A program made the position numbers and the translations under genes. The notes under the pieces are model-generated. The model did no database searches. It worked only from the letters and a program-made list of their open reading frames with translations, and was not told the origin of the DNA. Below are positions 1 to 7,064 of a DNA stretch of 64,000 nucleotides, in pieces. The number at the start of each line of letters is the position of its first letter. The stretch's first letter is position 1. The stretch comes from Spirochaetota bacterium (GTDB taxonomy: Bacteria; Spirochaetota; Spirochaetia; Treponematales; Treponemataceae): NCBI GenBank assembly GCA_023438065.1, contig JAEXRH010000015.1, positions 1 through 64,000 of the forward strand, given 5' to 3'.

Positions 1-17
1 TCAATCAGCGTTTAAGG

Positions 18-43
18 GGGCTGCCGAAAGGCAGCCCTTTTTT
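18..43 (+). terminator. Intrinsic terminator of an upstream off-window gene
   Basis: Eight-base-pair perfect stem (GGGCTGCC / GGCAGCCC) with a GAAA tetraloop, followed by six T residues. It is read on the plus strand and probably ends a transcript that begins left of the window. No coding sequence can be assigned to bases 1-17. Confidence 0.85.
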
Positions 44-62
44 GTTTTAGCTGCCCATTCCG

Positions 63-124
63 TGAACTCCTGTCGCTGCGCGACAGGAGTTCGGGCAAAT
101 AGCCCGCTTGCGGGTTATTTGCCC
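63..124. repeat. Two adjacent strong hairpins (intergenic)
   Basis: Hairpin one (63-91) has perfect 13-bp arms starting GAACTCCTG with a 3-nt loop. Hairpin two (93-124) has 15-bp arms starting GGGCAAATA with one G-T wobble and a 2-nt loop. Neither is followed by a T-tract. They belong to a wider set of clustered intergenic hairpins in this window (42790-42840, 47764-47817, 52178-52240, 58158-58260, 59193-59417). The role is unknown; RNA stabilisation or processing is an inference. Confidence 0.75.
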
Positions 125-162
125 CGCGGGACGGAACGGCTAAGCCGCTCGCGCCGAAGAGA

Positions 163-191
163 TTGACGCTTGAACCAAGCGTGATTACTAT
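163..191 (+). promoter_or_regulatory. Sigma70-type promoter for the SDR gene
   Basis: -35 TTGACG (163-168), 17-nt spacer, -10 TACTAT (186-191). The expected start is near 198, which leaves a short leader carrying the Shine-Dalgarno GGAGGA (199-204) 8 nt before the ATG at 213. Confidence 0.6.
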
Positions 192-212
192 CCTCCCCGG
201 AGGACGAAAGCG

Positions 213-995
213 ATGAAAGCCATAATCACCGGAGCGAGCAGGGGCATCGGGAAAGGGATAGCGATTTCCTTAGCGAAACAAGGGTATGACGTGTACGTAA
301 CCGGTCGGTCGAAAGAGGACCTCGCGCGGATTCGCGACGAGATCGAGGCGATCGGCCAAACGTGCGCGGTATTGCCTTGCGATCACTCCGACATGAACTC
401 GACCGTGAAACTCTTCCAGTCCATCGAGGATATACGGTTCGACATTATCGTAAATAACGCGTGGGGCGGTTACGAGAGAATGGTCGAGAACGACCAATAC
501 ACGTGGGAGAATAAATTCTGGGAGCAACCCGATCATCGATGGATCTCGATGATCGACGTTGGCGTCCGGACGGCGTTTTTGTGCAGCCGACATTGCGTGA
601 AAAAAATGATCGAGGCACGGAAGGGTTTAATCGTTAATATCTCGTTCTGGGCCGCGCGAAAGTATATGCAAAACGTGATTTACGGCACCTCAAAGGCCGC
701 AATCGATAAAATGACCTCGGACATGGCCGAGGAACTCAAGATGTACGACATTCCGGTTATCTCATTGTATCCCGGCCTCGTCCGTACGGAAGCCGTGCTT
801 CAAAACGCGCATTTTTTCAATCTTGAAAACTCCGAATCGCCGGAATTTGAAGGTCTCGTCATCGGCGCGCTCTATCGCGATAGCGACAAAATGCTTAAAA
901 CCGGCAAGGCGCTCACGAGCGCCGAACTCGCCGACGAGTATCGCATAGTCGATATTGACGGAAAACGAATAAGGGAAGAACGATTAGTCACATAG
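213..995 (+). CDS. SDR family oxidoreductase, DHRS1-like
   Basis: 260-aa cytoplasmic short-chain dehydrogenase/reductase, expected to use NAD(P)H. The Rossmann nucleotide-binding motif is GASRGIG at residues 7-13, the NNA motif is at 81-83, and the catalytic triad is Ser144, Tyr157 and Lys161 (YGTSK). Family resemblance is to the DHRS1 branch: it has the FWEQP...W segment (102-110), GLIVNIS before the active site, and a long C-terminal region after PGLVRTE. The residue after NNA is Trp (NNAWGG), where DHRS1 proteins carry an aromatic and classical SDRs carry Gly. The start is supported by GGAGGA 8 nt upstream. It stands alone, so the substrate cannot be inferred. Confidence 0.9.
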   Translation: MKAIITGASRGIGKGIAISLAKQGYDVYVTGRSKEDLARIRDEIEAIGQTCAVLPCDHSDMNSTVKLFQSIEDIRFDIIVNNAWGGYERMVENDQYTWENKFWEQPDHRWISMIDVGVRTAFLCSRHCVKKMIEARKGLIVNISFWAARKYMQNVIYGTSKAAIDKMTSDMAEELKMYDIPVISLYPGLVRTEAVLQNAHFFNLENSESPEFEGLVIGALYRDSDKMLKTGKALTSAELADEYRIVDIDGKRIREERLVT

Positions 996-1114
996 GGAGT
1001 ACCCCTCTCGATTCTTTCTCGATCTCGCTACCGCGGAGCCCGCGGGCGCTGATGCCCGGCGACGCGCGCGTCACGGTCCATCAATCGTGCTTCAATGCCG
1101 TTATTGCCGACGAT

Positions 1115-1144
1115 TTGAAATATCACCCCATGAGCCACTATAGT
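1115..1144 (+). promoter_or_regulatory. Promoter abutting the start codon (leaderless type)
   Basis: -35 TTGAAA (1115-1120), 18-nt spacer, -10 TATAGT (1139-1144). Exactly 6 nt separate the -10 from the ATG at 1151, which places the predicted transcription start on the A of the start codon. No Shine-Dalgarno is present. Confidence 0.6.
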
Positions 1145-1150
1145 TAAGCT

Positions 1151-1984
1151 ATGGCAATTTCCATGAAGACGATCATGACTCGTTCTATCCGTCGGTGCAT
1201 TGTATCCCTCGCGTTGTTCTTCTTCGCGTCGGGCGCGGCCAGGCTTTGCGGGCAAAGCGTCACCATGTACGCCATCGTATACCCGCCCTACTCCATCGTG
1301 AATGCCCAAACCGGGGAGGTCTACGGACTCGCCATTGATCTTGCCAGGGCTGCCGGTAAAGCGGCGGGAGTCAACGTCGTCATCGAGACCGTCCCCATGG
1401 CGCGAATCGGCCTTAGCTTCGCCGAGAACGAGCACGGCGCCCTGATCGGGCTGAAAAACTGGGTTAAGGATACGAACGTCGAAACGGAAGCGCTCGATAT
1501 TCTGAATCTTGGTTTCGTTTTTTATTACAACAAGAACCGGTATCCTCAAGGTATCGCATACAAAGCGCTGTATGAATTGAAACCGTACACGATCGGAAAT
1601 ATCAGGGGAAGCGCGACCATGGAGACGCTGGAGGCCGCGAACCTGAATCTGCACTTGGTTCCGGAGGTACCCCTGCTTTTCAAGATGCTGGTAACGGAGC
1701 GGATCGATTTGGCGGTTGGCGGAGACATTACGGGAAGACTCGTCATCCGGGATCTGTATCCGGACAAAATGTCCCAATTGGAAAGCACTCCGCATCCTTT
1801 TTTCACGACTCAGGTGTGCGTTATCTTCAAAAAAACCGACGTTGAAACGACATCCCTATTCAAGGAGGGCTTTCGCGCTATCCATAAAAACGGCGTCTAT
1901 CAGAAGATTCTCGAAGCATACTGCCCGCCGGGAGTCACGACAAAAAGCCTGATTCCGCAATATATGTATGATCTCGTGAAGTAA
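1151..1984 (+). CDS. Periplasmic solute-binding protein (SBP family 3-like)
   Basis: 277-aa exported protein. A basic N-region and hydrophobic segment (about residues 15-33, SLALFFFASGAARLCG) form a signal peptide with likely cleavage near residue 35. The mature part looks like an extracellular solute-binding protein family 3 domain: YPPYSIVNAQTGEVYGLAIDL near the N-terminus, the A-R-I-G-L region, and the GSATMETLEAANL hinge region. No permease or ATPase is adjacent, so it may be an orphan binding protein or serve a sensor. The start at 1151 is favoured by the adjoining promoter; ATGs at 1163 and 1175 are alternatives and none has a Shine-Dalgarno. The ligand is unknown. Confidence 0.8.
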   Translation: MAISMKTIMTRSIRRCIVSLALFFFASGAARLCGQSVTMYAIVYPPYSIVNAQTGEVYGLAIDLARAAGKAAGVNVVIETVPMARIGLSFAENEHGALIGLKNWVKDTNVETEALDILNLGFVFYYNKNRYPQGIAYKALYELKPYTIGNIRGSATMETLEAANLNLHLVPEVPLLFKMLVTERIDLAVGGDITGRLVIRDLYPDKMSQLESTPHPFFTTQVCVIFKKTDVETTSLFKEGFRAIHKNGVYQKILEAYCPPGVTTKSLIPQYMYDLVK

Positions 1985-2004
1985 TAACGATCGAAGGGAA
2001 CGCG

Positions 2005-3039
2005 TTACCCGAGAGCGCCGTAAAGACCTTCGGGGAAGCGAATCGCCCGAATGCCCTCGATGAACGGGTCGAGGAGCGCGGGGTCGAAGCTCACGCCCCG
2101 CTCACGCTCCATGATGGCGAGGGCCTCGTCGAGGGACATCTCGGACTTGTACACGCGCTTGCTCACGAGCGCGTCGAACACGTCGGCGATCGAGACGATG
2201 CGCGCCTCGAGCGGGATATTCTCGCCCGCGAGCCCGTGCACGTACCCGCCCCCCGCCCATTTCTCGTGATGATAGAGCACGATATTCTTCGCCATCTCGT
2301 CGATCGCGCGGTCGTCGATAATCCGGTGGCCGATGGTCACGTGTTCCTTTATGTGCTCGAATTCCTCGACCGTGAGTTTTCCCGGCTTGTTGAGAATCTC
2401 TTTTCGCACGCCGACCTTTCCGATGTCATGGAGCGGGGCATAGAGCTTGACCATCTTGACGAACTGCTCGTCGACGCCCGCGCCCTTGCCGATGAACTCC
2501 GAAAGAAGCGAGATCCTGCGAACGTGATTACCGGTCTCCTCGTCGAAATAGAGGTTCGCGTTCTCGAGAGCGGCGACCATCGCGTAGGTCATGCTCTCTA
2601 TCTTGAGGCTCAAGGTCTCGATCATGCGGCGTTGCCTGAACGCCATGCACGCGTCCTTGATGGTCAGGATCATGTCCTGCCAGTCCCAGGGCTTCGCGAT
2701 GTATCGATAGAGGGCATTCGCGTTCACGAGCTTGACGATCGCGTCGATGTCGGCGTATCCGGTGAGGAGGATTTTGTGCGTATTGGGAAGGCGCCGATGG
2801 ATTTCGACAAGGAGTTCGTCGCCGGTCATGAGCGGCATCCGTTGGTCCGAGATCACCACGAGGAGATCGCCGCCATCGGCGACGATCGCGTCGACAAGGG
2901 CGGGAACATCTCCCGGCGAATCGGTTATCTCGATGACAATATCGCGAAAGAAGGGATCGATCTTGAGTTCCTGTTTCAGGCTCTGCACGACGACGCGCTC
3001 GTCGTCAACGCAAATGATGTATTCCTTGGCCATAGCCAT
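2005..3039 (-). CDS. Response regulator with HD-GYP phosphodiesterase domain
   Basis: 344-aa cytoplasmic regulator. The N-terminal receiver has acidic Asp12/Asp13, phosphoacceptor Asp65 (SDQRMP) and Lys116 (AKPW). The C-terminal HD-GYP domain (about 150-340) would hydrolyse cyclic di-GMP. It keeps the metal-ligand blocks (ETGNHVRR, LHDIGK, HHEKW) and the ADVFDAL block. The signature GYP is GYV here, and the preceding residues read AGGGYV rather than the usual DGSGYP, so the third signature is degenerate although the metal ligands remain. It lies 6 nt downstream of the histidine kinase gene and is almost certainly co-transcribed as that kinase's partner. The output gene is not identified. Confidence 0.9.
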   Translation of the reverse strand: MAMAKEYIICVDDERVVVQSLKQELKIDPFFRDIVIEITDSPGDVPALVDAIVADGGDLLVVISDQRMPLMTGDELLVEIHRRLPNTHKILLTGYADIDAIVKLVNANALYRYIAKPWDWQDMILTIKDACMAFRQRRMIETLSLKIESMTYAMVAALENANLYFDEETGNHVRRISLLSEFIGKGAGVDEQFVKMVKLYAPLHDIGKVGVRKEILNKPGKLTVEEFEHIKEHVTIGHRIIDDRAIDEMAKNIVLYHHEKWAGGGYVHGLAGENIPLEARIVSIADVFDALVSKRVYKSEMSLDEALAIMERERGVSFDPALLDPFIEGIRAIRFPEGLYGALG

Positions 3040-3045
3040 ACCGCC

Positions 3046-4797
3046 TTACGCCTCCGCGAGCGAATCCTCCGTCGCGGCCGGAAGGATCACCGTGAATACG
3101 GTCCTCCCCGGCTTCGATTCGAACGTTATCGAGCCCTGATGGGCCTCCACGATTTTCCTGCAGATATCCAGGCCCAGACCCATGCTGTCGCCGTGTTTCT
3201 TCGTGGAGAAGAACGGCTCGAAAATCCTGTCCTTTATGGTATCCGGGATTCCGTAACCGCTGTCCTCGACCGTCACGACGGCCTTTCCGTCCTTGATCGC
3301 GGTCGCGATCGACAACGTGCCCCGGAATTCCATCGCCTGAGCCGCGTTTCGGATGAGGTTCATCCATACCTGCGACAGTTTGTCGGGCGAGCCGATTACC
3401 CGCGCGGAACCGAAATCGGTGCGTACCGCGATGCCGTGCTTGAGCATGTTGTGCATGAGCGTGAGAACCTTCCGGATGTCCGCGTCGATGTCGACGAGCT
3501 GTCCCCTCTCGGACGACACGGGAACGAGATAGGACTTGAGCGCGCCCACGACGCCAGCGGCCTTTTCTGCCGACTCGCCGATGACCTGGGCCATCCGCCG
3601 CGCGACGACCGGCTCGCAGGCGACGTCGACGATCGCGAGGTCGCGATCGGTGCCGAAAAGGTCGATGAACTCCCCGATCGAGGCGGAAAGCCCCGAGTCG
3701 CAAAGAAGGTTCGCGATCGAATCGGCGTCTTTCACCCCATGGCGGGAAAGGGTTTCGGCCGTCTCGCGGAGCGCGACTCGGGAGGGAATCGGCAACACGA
3801 GAGACGCGTTCTCCCGTACGCCGACCGTCACGATCGCGCGAAAGAGTTCAAGCTCGCGCGGGGAGAGTGAAGCGATAAAATCGATCAGGACGGGGGTCTT
3901 CGCGTCAAAATACTCCAGGATTATCCGGCCGGAGGAATTGATCGCGCCGAGCGGGGTGTTGAGCTCGTGCGCGACCCCGGCAGCAAGCTGTCCGAGGGCG
4001 GATAGCTTTCCGGACTCGATGAGTCGATCCTGCAGGAGACGCTGTTCGGCGAACGCCGTCTCGAGTTCCGCGGTCCGCTCCCCGACGCGTTGCTCAAGGA
4101 GCTTGTTCATTCCCAGGAGCTGTCGATTCTTGATCTGGATGCTGTCGGCCATCTCGTTGATCATCTTGATGATCGCGTCCATATCGAGATAGCCGGTTTC
4201 CGGTATGCCGCGGTCGTACCGTCCGCTCGAGATCCCGCTTATCCCGTACATGAGTTTCGCGAAAACCTCGTTAATGCGCCGCTGAACGAAATGCTGGTTC
4301 GCCATCGCGCTCACGAACGTTACCGCGGCAAGCATGAGGATAAGGGTTAAGGTGATGCCCTGAATCAACGCGAATAGTTCCGCGTCGCTGAAGACCATGC
4401 GAACGGTTCCGAGACTCATGAGCTTGTGGACGATCGTTCTCTCCCGGGGCTTGATGATGGAAGACACGCGCTGGGGTTTTATGTCCAGGACCGTGCCCGA
4501 CACCTCGGACTCGATGACGATGCCCGACACGCCCCGTCCCGACGCGACGATCGCCTCGCCGATGTTCCTGACCTGGTTGTCGTCAACGTTATAGAGCGGC
4601 TCGACGAGAATATCGGCGATTTCGTCCGCGGTCTTGTCGGCCTTCTTGTCGAGATCGGCGATCATGAACCAGGTGATTATCGCGAGGGAGAGAAGCTGCA
4701 CGATGACTATCGTCACCGTCGAGATCACGAGAGACATTCGATGGCTGAGGTCCATGAGGTTCAGGGTGGCGTTCCGGTGCGATTCTTTGGTTACCAT
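3046..4797 (-). CDS. Membrane sensor histidine kinase with an insertion in the DHp domain
   Basis: 583 aa. TM1 (about 21-46) and TM2 (about 142-166) flank a roughly 95-residue extracytoplasmic sensor region; a HAMP-like linker and coiled coil follow. The phosphorylatable His277 is in VAHELNTPLGA. The ATPase domain has the N box (WMNLIRNAAQAM, Asn480), G1 (VEDSGYGIP), F box (FEPFFSTK) and G2 (GLGLDICRKIV). About 100 residues (roughly 298-400) separate the H-box helix from the second dimerisation helix, which is longer than in a standard HisKA domain. I chose the ATG at 4797 because AAGGA lies 8 nt upstream and a promoter lies just beyond; an in-frame extension to 4866 lacks such a site. It is operonic with the HD-GYP regulator. 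Confidence 0.9.
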   Translation of the reverse strand: MVTKESHRNATLNLMDLSHRMSLVISTVTIVIVQLLSLAIITWFMIADLDKKADKTADEIADILVEPLYNVDDNQVRNIGEAIVASGRGVSGIVIESEVSGTVLDIKPQRVSSIIKPRERTIVHKLMSLGTVRMVFSDAELFALIQGITLTLILMLAAVTFVSAMANQHFVQRRINEVFAKLMYGISGISSGRYDRGIPETGYLDMDAIIKMINEMADSIQIKNRQLLGMNKLLEQRVGERTAELETAFAEQRLLQDRLIESGKLSALGQLAAGVAHELNTPLGAINSSGRIILEYFDAKTPVLIDFIASLSPRELELFRAIVTVGVRENASLVLPIPSRVALRETAETLSRHGVKDADSIANLLCDSGLSASIGEFIDLFGTDRDLAIVDVACEPVVARRMAQVIGESAEKAAGVVGALKSYLVPVSSERGQLVDIDADIRKVLTLMHNMLKHGIAVRTDFGSARVIGSPDKLSQVWMNLIRNAAQAMEFRGTLSIATAIKDGKAVVTVEDSGYGIPDTIKDRIFEPFFSTKKHGDSMGLGLDICRKIVEAHQGSITFESKPGRTVFTVILPAATEDSLAEA

Positions 4798-4865
4798 GAG
4801 TGATTCCTTTACCGGTTGAGTACCTCGAAACCCCGGGTTTATTGCCGGAAACGGGCCTACTATCA

Positions 4866-4894
4866 ATCATAGAAGCGGACGCGACTCCCGTCAA
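4866..4894 (-). promoter_or_regulatory. Promoter of the kinase/HD-GYP operon
   Basis: Minus strand: -35 TTGACG (4889-4894), 17-nt spacer, -10 TATGAT (4866-4871). It gives an approximately 60-nt leader to the ATG at 4797 and makes the kinase operon independent of the adenylate cyclase gene upstream. Confidence 0.65.
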
Positions 4895-4929
4895 ATTCGG
4901 GCGTCGCGCGCGTCGGCCGGATACGGCGC

Positions 4930-6666
4930 TCAGTCTTCCGCGCTCGAGGCCTGTCTCCTGAGCGCCCGATCGAGATTCCAACGGGCCGCGGCATCCTCCG
5001 GATTTTCCGCGAGCACGTCCCGAAAGGCCGCCTCGGCCTCCTCGAAACGCGAGTCGGCGAGCCTCGTTACCGCCGCCTCGAATCGCTTCCGCGTCCCCGC
5101 CTTGGCCTGACGCGATTCCGTCGAATCCTGGTTGAAAACCTCGAAAACGCCGATCTGCTCGGCTTTTCCCTTGAAGTTCGTCGAGCCGATATACCGCGCG
5201 GAGAACGCGTCGAGGTCCTCGAGCCGGTTATACACCTCGCGGCTGATGAGGAGCCGGGCGCCGACCTCCTTGGTCATCGTCTCGAGCCTCGAGGCGAGAT
5301 TGACGGAATCGGCGATGACGGTCGTCTGCATCCGCTCGGCCTCGCCGATGGTTCCCATCATCATGGTTCCCGAGTGGATTCCGGTTCCCGTCGCGATCGG
5401 GGCCAACCCGTCGCGTTCGCGATCGAGGTTCATCTTCCTGATTTCCTGAATCATGTCGAGGGCGCATAAAACCGCGTCGTCGACCCTTCCGGGGAAGATC
5501 GCCATGATCCCGTCGCCGAGATACTTGTCGATGAAGCCGCCATGACGCCTGATGATGGGCGCTATCCGCGAAAGGTACTCGTTGAGGAAATTGAAGGTTT
5601 GTTTCGGCGTAAGGTGCTCGGAAATCGCGGTAAAGCCCCGGATATCCGAGAACATGATGGTCATGTCCTTCTGTATCTGGTCGCCGAGCCCGACGTCCAT
5701 GATGCTTTCCTTCGAGAGGAAGGTGAGGAAGGCATCTGGAACGAAGCGTTCCATCGCCCGGTTGAGCGCGATGAGGTGCTCCTGGTAACTCTGGATCTTG
5801 TCGGCCATACCGTTGAAATTCCGCTTGAGGTCGAAAAGTTCCTTGATTGAGGTCGTGAGGGTCGCGCGGGAGTTGAGGTCCGCGTCGCCGAAGCGGCGAA
5901 CCGCGTCGGTAAGAAGGATTATCGGCTCGCTGATCCGCCAGGCGAGTATGAAGGAGCCGAGCACGATGAACAAAAGAAGGATGCCGGCGATCATGAAGGC
6001 GCGCGTGAATACCGAGGCGATGAAGCTCGCGTAATTGGCGTCCGAGATGTCGACGCCCAAAACGCCGAGAAACCGCCCGTTTTCGCGGTCGAAAATCGGG
6101 GCAAACCCCATAAGGGAGTTCGTGCCGTAATCGGGATCGCGAACGAACCGGTCTCCGACCCTCGGAACCTTCTGGTTCAGGGCGGCGATGGTCTCTTTTT
6201 GGTCGTGAATGTCGTAATCGAGCCCGAAACCGGAGATGGTCGCCTTCACGGAGCCGGTCTTTTCCTCCTCCGCGCGAAGGCGCAACACGTCGGCGTCAAC
6301 CACGAAGCGCGCGCGATCCGGCCTCGTGGACGGGACGAGAATATAGGCGTAAAGGATGAGCGAAGGATTGGTACTGCGAATCTTGTTGAGGTAGTTCGAT
6401 ACCATGAGATACGCCCCGCTCCCCTCGACTCGCCGGGCGTCCCCATCCGCGAGATTGTCGCCCATTTGGTCGATGAGATACGACAGATTCTCGGTATTGA
6501 TGCCTTCCGCGCCGAGAATGGCCGTGGCCATCAGGCGATCCTGGGTTTCAAGGAAGAGTCTCCGCTGAAGGCTCACATAGAGTCCGGAAAAGATGACCGA
6601 AAGAACGATCAAGCTTGAGACGACGAGTATCGTCGCGATGTAGACGCGATATTTAATTTCTTTCAT
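4930..6666 (-). CDS. Class III adenylate/guanylate cyclase with sensor, HAMP and C-terminal TPR-like tail
   Basis: 578-aa inner-membrane cyclase, most likely making cAMP. TM1 (about 7-30) and TM2 (about 222-243) enclose a roughly 190-residue extracytoplasmic sensor resembling a Cache domain; HAMP follows (about 243-295) and then the cyclase domain (about 335-510). Metal-binding Asp341 (FSDIRGFT) and Asp385 (KYLGDGIMAIF) are present, as are catalytic Asn456 and Arg460 (SVNLASRLE) and substrate-binding Lys499 (NFKGKAEQ). The C-terminus (about 525-578) forms one or two TPR-like helices. The ATG at 6666 is preferred because AAAGGTG lies just upstream. It stands next to a c-di-GMP phosphodiesterase regulator, suggesting a cyclic-nucleotide signalling cluster. 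Confidence 0.93.
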   Translation of the reverse strand: MKEIKYRVYIATILVVSSLIVLSVIFSGLYVSLQRRLFLETQDRLMATAILGAEGINTENLSYLIDQMGDNLADGDARRVEGSGAYLMVSNYLNKIRSTNPSLILYAYILVPSTRPDRARFVVDADVLRLRAEEEKTGSVKATISGFGLDYDIHDQKETIAALNQKVPRVGDRFVRDPDYGTNSLMGFAPIFDRENGRFLGVLGVDISDANYASFIASVFTRAFMIAGILLLFIVLGSFILAWRISEPIILLTDAVRRFGDADLNSRATLTTSIKELFDLKRNFNGMADKIQSYQEHLIALNRAMERFVPDAFLTFLSKESIMDVGLGDQIQKDMTIMFSDIRGFTAISEHLTPKQTFNFLNEYLSRIAPIIRRHGGFIDKYLGDGIMAIFPGRVDDAVLCALDMIQEIRKMNLDRERDGLAPIATGTGIHSGTMMMGTIGEAERMQTTVIADSVNLASRLETMTKEVGARLLISREVYNRLEDLDAFSARYIGSTNFKGKAEQIGVFEVFNQDSTESRQAKAGTRKRFEAAVTRLADSRFEEAEAAFRDVLAENPEDAAARWNLDRALRRQASSAED

Positions 6667-6685
6667 GACGCACCTTTTGCCATTC

Positions 6686-6714
6686 ATTTTGGACGACAAC
6701 GAACGGTTTGTCAA
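6686..6714 (-). promoter_or_regulatory. Promoter of the cyclase gene
   Basis: Minus strand: consensus -35 TTGACA (6709-6714), 17-nt spacer, -10 CAAAAT (6686-6691, four of six consensus bases). The predicted start leaves a leader of about 14 nt before the ATG at 6666. Confidence 0.55.
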
Positions 6715-6766
6715 ATGCAAGATTTTTGAGGAAACGGAGAAATGTCCTTCGCGTCGATAACGGGGC

Positions 6767-6964
6767 CTAGAGAGAATCGATCGGGTACAGAACGTCCTCT
6801 TTGATGTCGATGAATCCCTTGTCCTGAAGGTTCTGGATGTTCTCGATCTTGACGAGGGGATTGTCCCGATTGAACGCCAAAAAGGCCCTGATCTTGATGC
6901 CGTCCTGGCCGGGAAGGAGCGATTCCTTCAGGGTCGATAGCAAACTTTCTTCATCCGGTGTCAT
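6767..6964 (-). CDS. Small hypothetical protein (65 aa)
   Basis: No family recognised. 65 residues, soluble, with an amphipathic N-terminal helix (MTPDEESLLSTLKESLL) and a C-terminal section with alternating hydrophobics (QNLQDKGFIDIKEDVLYPI) that could be the recognition helix and wing of a small winged-helix fold; that is only a resemblance. The ATG at 6964 is preceded by GAGG at about 9 nt and by a near-consensus promoter (7005-7033), which is the best reason to believe the gene is real. A TTG at 6985 could extend it by seven residues. Confidence 0.6.
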   Translation of the reverse strand: MTPDEESLLSTLKESLLPGQDGIKIRAFLAFNRDNPLVKIENIQNLQDKGFIDIKEDVLYPIDSL

Positions 6965-7004
6965 GGTTCGATACCTCGCGAGCAACTTTATCTATATAAC
7001 CGAA

Positions 7005-7033
7005 ATTATCAGTTTCTTTTTCACTGATGTCAA
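7005..7033 (-). promoter_or_regulatory. Promoter of the 65-aa hypothetical gene
   Basis: Minus strand: -35 TTGACA (7028-7033), 17-nt spacer rich in A, -10 GATAAT (7005-7010). Eleven of twelve positions match consensus, so this is one of the best promoters in the window. Confidence 0.7.
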
Positions 7034-7064
7034 CCGGTTTATCGGAAGCCCGCGAGGATCACCG

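Noticed and set aside
2236..3870. 544-codon frame antisense to the HD-GYP and kinase genes
   Set aside because: Spans two real genes on the other strand and has the Arg/Asp/His-rich composition of a shadow frame.
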